Shown here: positions 1 to 10,900 of the stretch, piece after piece | How positions within the stretch are numbered: position 1 is the first letter of the stretch | Layout: the number at the start of each line of letters is the position of its first letter | Source: Solen grandis | Taxonomy: Eukaryota; Mollusca; Bivalvia; Adapedonta; Solenidae | Length of the DNA: 64,000 nucleotides | NCBI GenBank assembly: GCA_021229015.1 | Contig: CM037778.1 | Location: 19,165,214 to 19,229,213 of the forward strand | Reading direction: 5' to 3' | Position numbers and translations under genes: made by a program | The notes under the pieces: model-generated | What the model was told of the DNA's origin: nothing | The model's input: only the letters and a program-made list of their open reading frames with translations | The model's database searches: none

Positions 1-1
1 G

Positions 2-455
2 CACAAAATTCCCTTATGTATGCAATCAAGATTCTGCACTATAGGGCCGAAATTATGGAACAATCTGCCTCCGTATACAAGTATTAAGCAAACCGAGTCA
101 ATAGACGAGTTTAAGAAAAAAATAAAAACGCATTATTTCACACAGTTTTATGACTTGTTTAAAAACTGATATTGATTTGAATTAACTGATATTTTACATT
201 ACCTTGTCCGGAGCTTTTATAGTTTTGTCATCTGCTTTAATTAGCATATTTTTTTTATTTTTTTTAAACATAAACTAGTAAAGTACCATGATTTCCATCT
301 TAAATCTGTATTTTAATTTCATGTTTTTATGCTTTTTTGCTATATTTTATAATTTATGTATTTGTTTACACTCTTTGGTGAGAATATATGTATGTTTATT
401 GTACAACGCCATTGAATATCATGTATAGAAATGGGCGTTTCATCAAATAAGCACA
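2..455 (+). mobile_element. 3' end of a non-LTR retrotransposon (LINE, CR1/L2-like): end of RT ORF plus 3' tail
   Basis: An open frame runs from the window edge (position 2) to TGA at 167-169, giving 55 residues. It contains GPKLWNNLP followed by IDEFKKKIKTHYF, which is the characteristic C-terminal end of the endonuclease/reverse-transcriptase ORF of many invertebrate CR1/L2/Rex-type LINEs. About 290 bp of AT-rich 3' UTR follow, ending in TTGTACAACGCC and a short GGGCGTTTCATCAAATAA-like terminus typical of such tails. The element sits in an intron upstream of the first visible AARS2 exon, in the same orientation. Only the 3' part is visible. Clade assignment is inference. Confidence 0.75.
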
Positions 456-469
456 TTTAACGTTTTTAA

Positions 470-680
470 TCAACTGGATTTTCCTTTGATTTTCTCAACC
501 TGGGTTCAAGTGACCCCTTTATCTATGTAAATGAAAAAACAAACTTTGAAATATTTGGGAGTCATTTAAAAAATTGAGGGTCATAACTGGTATTTTTGAA
601 TGCTAGGAAAATTTCTGAATCAGCAAAATTTGATGTCAATGAAAATCAAAGGTTTTACAGTAATAAGGCAGCTTGTTCAC
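470..680. repeat. Dispersed repeat copy (paired with 21040-21235)
   Basis: This stretch and 21040-21235 share an ordered series of blocks: TTTTCCT, a GGGTCA-type block, TATGTAAAT, TTTGAAATATT, GGG(A/G)TCATTTA, GGGTCA, and TGTCAA followed by GAAAATC. The order and spacing match on the same strand with moderate divergence, so these are two copies of an old interspersed repeat of unknown class. No terminal repeats were seen. Confidence 0.45.
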
Positions 681-960
681 AGATGATCGGTAGAAATTAA
701 ATAAATTTTCTACTCTCCCGTGTTAATGTTGGTGCTTCCTAAAAAGTAAACTTTCAAATGTAGGTCATATATTAAGGCTATTTTGCTAAACACAACTTAG
801 GCGGATAAATTATGGAATACTCAAAGCCCTGGTGCTTGCAGTACTTCTTGATATGTTCTGCAACATGGCATGTTCACTAGTTCAGGGTAGCGATTTTGTA
901 TATTCAGCCTATGAAGTTAGCACATGAGCAAAGAGGGAATGTGATTTTCGTTGCTATTGT

Positions 961-1003
961 TTAATTAAGTCACCCAAACCAAGTTTGGTGACTTATTGTT
1001 TTT
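961..1003. repeat. Short hairpin repeat, copy 1 (AAGTCACC...GGTGACTT)
   Basis: Positions 967-994 form an imperfect palindrome, AAGTCACCCAAACC against AAGTTTGGTGACTT. It is preceded by TTAATT and followed by ATTGTTTTTA. A second copy at 43021-43063 has the same flanks with compensatory arm changes (AAGTCTCC paired with GGAGACTT). Matching flanks and paired arm changes suggest a terminus of a mobile element. Confidence 0.5.
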
Positions 1004-1226
1004 ACTCTGTTTCTTCTTATTTTTTTATGGTTTTATCCATGAATATGAATGCCAAAGCAATTAAATAAAATGAAAGGGTGATCAAATTGAAATATCTGCA
1101 AATTTGAATCATTCTACAGAAAACTATTATCTTAGTTTAATCATGCAAAAAGAGGGCAAAATGAACTTTTGCTTAAATGCCTGATTAAGTATAAACCCTT
1201 TAATTCTATTTACTTAATTGTATTCA

Positions 1227-1410
1227 AGGGCGCTGTGGTTAAGTTGTAAAGGTATCCAGCTGCAAAGCCTAAGGTTTTAAGTTCAAACCATGTCTGGGGT
1301 TAGCATTTTTCGTAGCCTTCCCAGTGGCAAAGTACTGGTGCAACCCAGGAACTGACAAGAGGAATTAGTATAGGTTGTTCTTAATCGACATAAAATTAAA
1401 TAGTTTAAAC
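1227..1410 (+). mobile_element. tRNA-derived SINE, family A, copy 1
   Basis: A head with pol III box A-like (GTGGTTAAGTTGTAAAGG) and box B-like (GGTTTTAAGTTCAAACC) sequence is followed by a body with GCCTTCCCAGTGGCAAAGTA, CTGGTGCAACCCAGGAAC and GAATTAGTATA. The same body recurs at 30055-30205 and 62436-62635 and partly at 57155-57245, which defines the family. It lies in an AARS2 intron. Confidence 0.65.
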
Positions 1411-1639
1411 AAATCATTTTTCATTTTCATTTTATTATACCCTAGATTCATAGAAGGTATACAGCAGAACTTGTATTAGTTGCAACCTGTATTAAGGGGT
1501 CAACCTGCAGCTACCTATCAGATTGAATATTACCAAAATAGCATTTTGTCATATGTTTAACCTTCATTTTATTACTATCTCTGTTAAGTGGTCACTTTCT
1601 CTTGTTTCCTTGACTGACCGCTTAAGGCAGGTTTGATTG

Positions 1640-1760
1640 TATATAGTCATCACGTCCCATTTTCACAGCCAGTCATGTCCAGTCCTACTCCAGTCACACA
1701 ACAAGAAGACAAGATGGGATGTAGAGATATGAATCATTTTCAGGAAAAGTCCTAGTTCTC
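1640..1760. repeat. Dispersed repeat family with GTCCCAT/GGGATG motif, copy 1
   Basis: This is a degraded copy of a block repeated at 28485-28605, 34240-34345 and 37655-37760. Shared pieces in order are a TGTCC(C)-rich start, ACA-rich stretch, AGACAA(G)GTGGGATG and a final TAGTTCT. Class is unknown. Confidence 0.35.
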
Positions 1761-1820
1761 ATTTAATATTTCATCTCACTTTAACTGGTACATGTGCTTA
1801 TATTTCGTTACTGTTTCCAG

Positions 1821-1965
1821 GCATGCAGGAGATACACTAGTTCCCCTCCCCAAGACCCATGTAGACACAGGAATGGGGCTGGAGAGGATGTGTGCAGTTC
1901 TGCAGGGAACCAGGTCCAACTACAACACTGACCTCTTCCTACCACTGTTTGACCTCATCTCCAAG
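1821..1965 (+). CDS. AARS2: AARS2 exon a: class II motif 3
   Basis: The exon encodes [18 protein letters not shown] followed by a [16 protein letters not shown] stretch. DTGMGLER is motif 3 of the AlaRS catalytic domain, whose arginine contacts ATP. The acceptor is a strong TTACTGTTTCCAG and the donor is AAG|GTAACA. The exon opens with one base that completes a codon from an exon outside the window. Confidence 0.93.
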
Positions 1966-4900
1966 GTAACATAACTATTGTGTCCCTTGTGTGAACTTGA
2001 CCCCATTTATGTGTCGCCAGACACATAGGGATTACACATTATTGGAGTCATTGTCACACTTTCTTGTCCAGAGCATATCTTCAACATTTTTGCATGGGGT
2101 CAATCAAAACTTGAAACTTAGATACCTTATGAGGTGTAGAAGTGTAATGCGCAAGGGTGTAACACTAGCTCATCTAGTTATTGATTATCCTTAGCTGATT
2201 TTGCAAAAAAATGTATGGAGCATAATTTCAATACTATAGGATGGATTCACTCAAACTATGGATACCTTTTAAGGTGTTGAAGTACAATACATAGGTGTCC
2301 AAAATCTTGTTTGTTATTTCCCCAGCGTTGCATGGCAAATAAATAGGGATCACCTTTATATGTTGGTGTTAGTGTCAAATGGTTAGACCTTGTTTTTGCA
2401 ACTTGTGGATAGAACCAAAATTAATTTCATAAATTTTGACAATTTTGGTCCTCATTCTTTCTGTGACAACTGCTGGAATGCAGGCAACACAAGTGTTCCA
2501 AGGAACATCCATCTAGTTTGAAAAGTAACTGAACCTAAATAGATTCAATCATCACAGTGTAATTCTCAATGTCACAAAATGTCACATGCAAGAGTTATCC
2601 CTATCCCCAAAGTCAAGGTTATACGTAGAGATAAAATATTAAAGTGCTTGATTTGCTTGTCTGGGCTGTAACTTAGAATGGATCACAGGATTTTCAAATA
2701 ACTTAGCAGTAATGCTTGCTTTTATAAGTGACTTACACTAGAGTTGGGTTCCTTAAGCTCCAAGGTCAAGGTCAGACAAAGAGGTGAAAGGTGCATGTTG
2801 CCCTTTTCAAAGATGTAAAAGCTTGAAAGTGTGAAAATTGCCTTAAAATCTGAAAGCAACTCTCAGTCTGGATACATATTACAATGTTACTTTTTCATCT
2901 GTGTGTATGTGTGTGAAATTACAACATATCAAGGTTGTTAAAAAATGGCACTCAGCAAATACACAAGATAGTCCCTGGGGACTGATTGTCAGTCAGTGTC
3001 AGAATAATGTGACTGGGTGTAGTCTCATGCAACTTGTCTTAGCATGTTTTTTACTGTGAGTGAGAACTATATATATTTATGACGTCAAACAAACCTTTTT
3101 TCTATCATTTAACATGGTATTCAATGCTGTATTTTAGCTCTGTATGGTCAGTTAAAGATATTAAGTCAACCATGGTTTGGACATTAATTGCTTCAATAAA
3201 AGTGCTGACACATTTTATATGCCACATAGTAAATTATAAACAAGAATGAAGGATATCTTGCACTAAATTGAAAATTTGTTTTTGTATTACACGTGAGGAA
3301 TTAGACATTTTCAATATGCTAAAAAATTGAAATTACTTGGTTACAATCCCGGATCTGGCTTTTTTGTCGCGATGTTTTTTGCCATCTTGGGGTCTGGAAG
3401 TAACTAATTACCAATTTAGATGAACGAGATGCTTGTTATACTTTGTAATTGTGTTTACACAAGAGAATATGTTTCAAGTCTATTACTGTACTGCAGGCAC
3501 TCTCTAATTAATGTTTAAGGTAATCCATCCATCATTTGGTCATAATCATAATCCTTCAAATGCTTAAAAAATGTCAGTGCAGCTGCAAGTATCCAATGAC
3601 TTGGAGCTATAGGCTCTTTTGTTCAAAGTCTATACAGGCTTGCATATCATGTGTAAAATTCCTGTGATCACTTGACAGTTTCATGATAGATGGATTACCT
3701 TAAATGAAACTTTTGCTCTCCTTCCTGAAAGTAGATTACACTTTTGTTGAACTTCCAGTGCAAAAACAAAGATTAATTTCGATTTGTAGCAGATCGTTAT
3801 ATGGAATCTGATGAGGATTTGAAGCAGAACAAATTTACATACATATTGTTAAAATCACAAATTGAAATTTAAATTGCAAACTTAATTTACTTTTTTTAAC
3901 AACAATCTTACTGAAAGCGATATTGCTTACATTTTTTTTTCTTCTTGGTGCTGAAGTTGGAGTTCACATAATCTCTATCAGTGTTAGAGTTTAATTTATT
4001 TTACAACTCAATACTTTTTTCTAGTGGACAAAATTTCAACTAGGTACATGAACTTAATACAAGCATAGAGAATATTTGGAAAAATACAAATTTCAGATTT
4101 AAAAATGTATTAATCTATAAGAATGTGAGAAATAAAAAAAAAAAAAAAAAAAAAAAATAAAATAAACCATGTCAAAACATATAAATACAAGGATAACACA
4201 AAAAGGAATTAATCCTTATTTCCAGTGTGGTCCACTCTCACTCTGTTCTTGTTTTAAAGACATTATATATCATTAGAGATGACTAGATACCAGTATAAAA
4301 CCTAATCAGCCAGAAAATTTATCAGACCTTAAGATAGGCACATTTTATAATATGAGTTTCATAAGTTCTTTGACTTTCATTTTTAACTTTGATAAATTCT
4401 AATTATTAGGGGTGTTTCTGAAGTTCTTTTACTTTCATTTTTAACTTTGATAAATTCTGATTATGAGGGGTGTTTCTGAAGTTCTTAGACTTTCATTTAA
4501 ACTTTGATATATTCTAATCATTAGGAGTGTTTTAGAAGTTCTTTGTTTTTCATTATGAATTTAATTAAATTCTGATGAAAGGTATAACATTATTGTACTT
4601 GAAGTTTATGTTTGTCAAGTCACTTATGTAACAATTAGTGAATCATATTACAATGTACTTCACAATTGAAATCAAAGAGTTCTTACTGAAAAATAAATGT
4701 GAAGAAAATTCATAAACTTTTAAAACACCCCTCGTATAAAGATTATTTCCATTCATTCAAACCGTATGATCATACAGAATGCGGGTGTACCAGCCTACAA
4801 GGACAACACTGGTCAGTCAGACAATGGGGGGCTGGACACGGCCTACAGGATAGTAGCTGATCATACCAGGATGGCAACAGTCTGTATCAGTGATGGACTG

Positions 4901-7900
4901 TTACCAGGGCGACTGGACGAAGAGTATGTAGCGATTTTATTTGTTTTTTAGACCTGTTTTGGGCAGAACGTTATAAATATCTGCACTATAGTATGTTTCC
5001 CCGTCTCTGTCTGATTGATAGACAGTCATAGTCTGCTTCATTACAATGATGTGTACTCCACTGATTGCATTGGAAGATATATTTTACCTATTGGGTTCTT
5101 ATCTATGATTTTTTTTATTTCCCAGAATATAACACCTCACAGATAAAGATTTGCACTTTAATTAATTGTTCTACTTTCTCCAGGGTTCATTCTAGAAATG
5201 AAATCAGTGGGGTCAAAGGGTCCACTGTTGGCAAAAAAAGTGGGGACATCGCCAAAAACACTGGGGTCAATATAAAATACATCTTAACAAACAGAAAGTG
5301 ACTTATAATGGATGCATGCCTCTTAAATGTCATTCCTTATTGCTAATGTCTTTGAAACATCCATTAACTATGAAGAAAACTAAAACTTTGGAAATTTTTT
5401 TAAATTTTTAAATGTTTTAAGTCTGTTTTGAATAACATCATGTTTTGGTTATGACAGTCACTATCATTAGCCATTAAAAGCATTCTGTGCTTCTTCTCTT
5501 TCAATTATTTAAGGGCACTTTTGAAGTCAAATTTCTATACAGCTACAGAAAATTCAGGTTTCATTTATTCAGCTTTCAGTTCACCTACATGATCTCTACT
5601 TTCTGCATACTTGGTTAGCATACTTAAACGAGAATGCATTGATCCTTCTTAGGGAATTTTGTTTATTTATTCAGTTTTTATTTTGCATACGTCACAATAC
5701 ATTATACTTTCATCGTTATTAGCGTATCTGAATCAAGAAAACTTTTCAAGCTAAGTGTTTTGAAAAAGCCTATGCTAGGGGGCCTCTTTTATCATTATTT
5801 TTCCACCGATTTATTATTAATTTTATCACTACTTGTCTTTTGTTGCTTCAACCATAATCTAAAAGCGTCTTTTGCTTTCATTTTTCAGCCATCTTTGCAA
5901 ATTACGAATTGGAAAAGAAACGCGGATTTTGATTGGTCGTAATAGGCTAACATGATAAAAATATTGCTACCACAGCCAATTAGAGACGCTGTAATAAAAG
6001 CAGCTATAATGTTGATAGTGCACCTGATGATGCAATATTGAATAATCAGAATAATGTTCTGGTTGTCAACACTTTTTTTCTCGGCAGACAGTGCACCCGA
6101 TCGGCGCATTACCGCATTTTCTTTGCGTTAAACAATATTTCTATGCGCCAAATATGCAAAGGCCCGTTCTAGAATGAACCCTGTTTCTTCAATGTTGTAT
6201 ATCTATCTTAAGAAAAATGTTTCTTTTATTTACTTGACCTCATCGTTGGAACCCAAAGTATATATCCTGTTTTCACTACCATATATACCTTGGGATTTTC
6301 AACTGATTAAACTATTAATTATGTATTCATAGTATTTTGAACACTATTCATTGAAATTAGAAAAGAAAAAGTTAACTTTCAAAATCCAAATAACTGTACA
6401 TAATTAACATGCTATTTCATTGGTCAGTGTTGTCACTGCCATGGATCCAATGTAACACTTCATTAACCTTTTACCTGCTGAATTTCTCAAATGGACTTAG
6501 CTGGCATCTTTTTTGGGACTTTCCATTATCAATTTTAGGGATAACAAGATGAAAACATGTAATTGGTCAGCCAACAGTAAAGAGCCAGGCCAGCCTGCAC
6601 AGATGTGCAGGCTGGCCTTGATCTTTACTGGTGGCAAAGGTTAGCACTTATGGTTCCAGTAGGGTAAGGGTTAATAATTCATGAGTATGAAGTTTTGCTA
6701 CCATATAACTCACTGTCAGTTCAAAAGCAAGGAGTATTGTGTGAATGAGGATTCCAATTATGACCTCATTCGTATTGCCCTCAATGAAGTAGATAAATAT
6801 ACTCTTGCTCTTCTACCCTTGAATGACTGCTTAACCTTTAGGTTACTGTGGGCACTTGTGATTGCTTTTGTGACCATTGCAGACCAAGATAAGTCTGCAC
6901 ATCTGTGCTCTCTGATCATGGTCTGCTTTGTTTGCTTTTCAGTCATTAAATTTTCAGCAAGAACCCCAATAATCAACTAATGGTACTGTCCAAAATGAAG
7001 AATTGACATGACCAATTTAAAAGTGAAGCATGGTGAGGGTAAAATACAGTATGGACATTTCAGGGTATATTTAGTATAATTATAAAGTTTATTTTTAAAT
7101 GAATGTTTTTATTTTAGACACAAGCTGAGAACCGTGATATATAGAGCCCTCTACCAATGTCACCAAGTGTTAAACGCTCCCCAGGGACTTATGGGTAAAT
7201 TGGTGAAGCCAGTCATTGAGACCCTGGTAAGTTAAGGGTGTGGTTGTCCCAGTTGTAAGAAGTCTCAAGGGGACTAAATCCATATCTGTGTTATGCCCCT
7301 TTTATCTTTTATACCCTTCACTGGATTGCTTCAAAATTTGCAAAGTTGGATGGACTTTTATGATATGCATTTGACTTTATGACCCTTATCCTTTGACCTA
7401 ATTTTGATGAAAAATGACATTTGGACAGGTTTACCTTTTGGTTAATCTGCCTCATTGGTTTGCTTCAATATTTGGACAGTTGCTTAAGTGGATGGACCTT
7501 TTCGTTATGCAGTTGACAGAAAAATGCCAAACAAAACTCTGTCCATTACACCATCAGGTCTTGTTGGTTGTGTAGAGATACATTCCATTCTGCTAAATTA
7601 ATTCTGGTTTATAATTCTTGTTAAAGCATCACAGTATGTCATTTTTAGCCTAAAATCCCCTCATAAAAAAAATCTTAAGCTCTGCCTCTGTGCTTATTAA
7701 ATATTAATTCACAATCAGTATAAGTTTATAGCTTTATAGTTTATGCTTCCTCCTATATCATGGGCTGTCCCCTAACGTGTTCCTCTTTTGACAAATTTCT
7801 TCCATTACATGCAGATTTCCTCATGTTTGCTTTTTACCCAAGGGTTATTTCTTACCCAAATCAGGAAAAATGGTACTTTTTCTCCCCACAAAATATGATG

Positions 7901-10900
7901 TACGAAGTCCTCTTTCTCATTATCTGGAAAAATAGCCTGGTAATAGTGAGAAATAGCCATACATAAATCTGGTCATTACCTTATCACATGGGAGTTTTTA
8001 TACCTGTGCATGCAATAAGATAAACTATGTTCCTAGACTGTGCCCCCATTTGTCATAGAAAGTCATCAGGATTCGGAACCGCGTCTGTACAGCCAGCCCG
8101 GGAATGATACGCTATTGATCTATAGCTGTCCTAACGAGGCATATGTGACATTTATGATGACATATAAATTATTAGGGAGATAAGAATTATTTATGGTGAC
8201 GTTTTTATTTCTGAATGTCACACAGCCAGTTGTTTCAGTCTGGTATATTTGAGTTTGTTGTTCTTTATTTAGTTATATATTTATATTTAATTATCTTGGC
8301 AATCTATATATAGAAATAAAATGGTCCTGGTGATCGAGTGTTAGCCCTCGGTATTGGAGGTCCTGGGTTTGATTCCCAGCAGTGACATACCAAAGTTGTA
8401 AAAAAAATGGTACTAGTTTAGCTCCCTTGTGACTGGTGCTCAGCATATAAGAGTAGTTCCAGGACTGGTAGGCGTATTATCAGGATAATGTGACTAGGTG
8501 TGGTATCATGCCACATGTCTACAGTGTGATATTGCTCTATATCTTGTTTCTTGTAAACAACAGTCCCTCTGAGACCAAAATACTTGTTATTGGGATATGA
8601 AACATGTCAGCTCCTTAATAGAGAAAGAAAGATTTTCACCTTTGTATCAAAGAATTACTATTGGAACAAGAGAAGTAAAACCTGTGATTAAAGGTCATTG
8701 AAGGAAAACTGTAACTGGCCTTTATCTGGAGGTGACTTTAATTCAGAAGTTAAATTCTCTATAAAATCAGTGCTGAGAATCCAGTCATTTGCCTTTGCTC
8801 ACAGGTTGGCTTTTATTCAGAGGTGATTGTAAATTAGTGATTATATATGCCTTAATCATCAGTGCAGGAAATCCAGTCATTGGCCTTTGTTTACAGGTTG
8901 TATGAAAAACCTAGAACACAAATTCTGGGAATCCAGTCATTGGCCTTTGTTAACAGGTTGGTTGTAATTGAGAGGTGATTATTAATACATGTCTAAAGTC
9001 CACTTTGTTTTAAGGGAGACGCGTATCCAGAGCTTTCTGCAAATGAAGGAAAGGTAATTTATTTTTTATTATGTATCACATAACATTCAGCATTGGCATC
9101 TGTGGCCAAGCTGATAAAGTTATTGGCTTAGTCTCTCACTATCGTAGGTTTGAATCCCAGCAGAATCACTTAGATTTTTCATGTGAGGAAGCCTTCAAGC
9201 TGGCTTGTGGTTCCGGTCAGTGTTTCTACCTGGGTGCCTATGTATCAGTATATGTCATACACTCAGTGTATCTCTCCAAGTGTCTAATCTGGGTCTTCTC
9301 TGTGTGCCAATGTGTCAAATGAGTCTACTGCAAAATCATTAATTTTCGTTAACATGTAATTTCATTGATTATCTACCTGAGGGAATTTCATTGGTACTTT
9401 AATTTGTGGATCTATGTGCTAGGAAACGTGAGGTCTATATAAGAGACAAGTTTTCATGGGGATTAATATTCGCAGGTATAAAACCCTCCACAAAATCAAT
9501 GAAAATTATAATTTAAGTGTCCTACGAAAATTAATGATTTCACAATATAATTTTTATGATGTAAAGGGTTTAACTATAGATTAATGAAAAATCATTTTTA
9601 CACAAGACCTTATGAAATAAAGACTGTCATTTCACTTACTGAGAAGTTTTTAGATCGGGATCTTTTTTATTTTCAGCGATAGGTTCCATTTTATTTTTTA
9701 GATCGATATATCGTCTGTCTATATACATTACAGATGAACGGATTATTGCATGATGGGAAGGTTTAATTGGTTATTTTAACCAAAGGTTAAAACAAAAATC
9801 AGGGTTAACTAACAAGAGGATAACAAAAAACCATTGGTTAGCGGTTAACATAGGGTTATTTTAAGCAAGGTTTATACAATTGGCTGCTGATATTGCTGAC
9901 AGAATAGGGTTTTTAACAAACTCCACACAGTGATCTCCTTTGCAAGCAATAAAATCACTGCCGTCACAAATGTCACGTTATGATGGTAAACAAACAAAAT
10001 GGTGTCTCCGTCTGCTGTCACAACAACAAAAATATTTTTTAAAATGATTTATTTTTTTACCACAAGGCAATATTTGATGTTTATTATAGAAAAAATACTT
10101 AGGGAAATGACACTTGCAGTAAAATAAAAAAAATTGGAAAAAAGAAAAAATAGGTAAAATATGTTATTTTTTACTTGTGTTGGCAGAGTTATCTACAACT
10201 GTAAGGGGAGGTAACTACTGCGTAGAGTTTGGGTTTTTAACAGACTCACCTTAATGTGATATATTATCTCATTTATCAATTATGAACACATTTCAATTCA
10301 GTTCCAACTATCATAAGGCTGTCTTATCTAAATAAACATAGGAAAAAATCAACACACATGTGTGATACTATAGATAATATTTTTTGGAACTAGTCAAAAA
10401 GAAAGAAATTTGTTCCTTAGAGAAATAATCACTCAAAGTTGAAGAAGTGTATGCTATCACAGAACAGGGCTGCAAGCAATCCTATTAGAAAATATGATCA
10501 AGTTTGCATTCAAATCTTTGAAAGAAAATTATCTTGAAGAATATATCTTCTGTTTGTCCAGGTATTGACTTACACGTCTACACGTCTCTCTGACACATTC
10601 GTTATACACAGTCTATGTTCATCATCTATATATTCAATACACTACAAATTTGTTACATATCCCCCACTTTTGTGTCCAAGTATTGACCTACACATCTACA
10701 AGTCTCTCTGACACATTCGTTATATACACAATCTATGTTCATCATCTTAATATTCAATACACTACAAATTTGTTACATGTCCCCCACTTGTGTGTTCAAG
10801 TATTGACTTACACGTCTACAAGTCTCTCTGACACATTCGTTATACACAATCTATGTTCATCATCTTATATATTCAATACACTACAAATTTGTTAAATGTC

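Noticed and set aside
5065..6109. ORFs inside the 1-kb TIR element as a transposase
   Set aside because: The frames are 60 to 78 codons, lack DDE/hAT motifs and are not consistent with one another.
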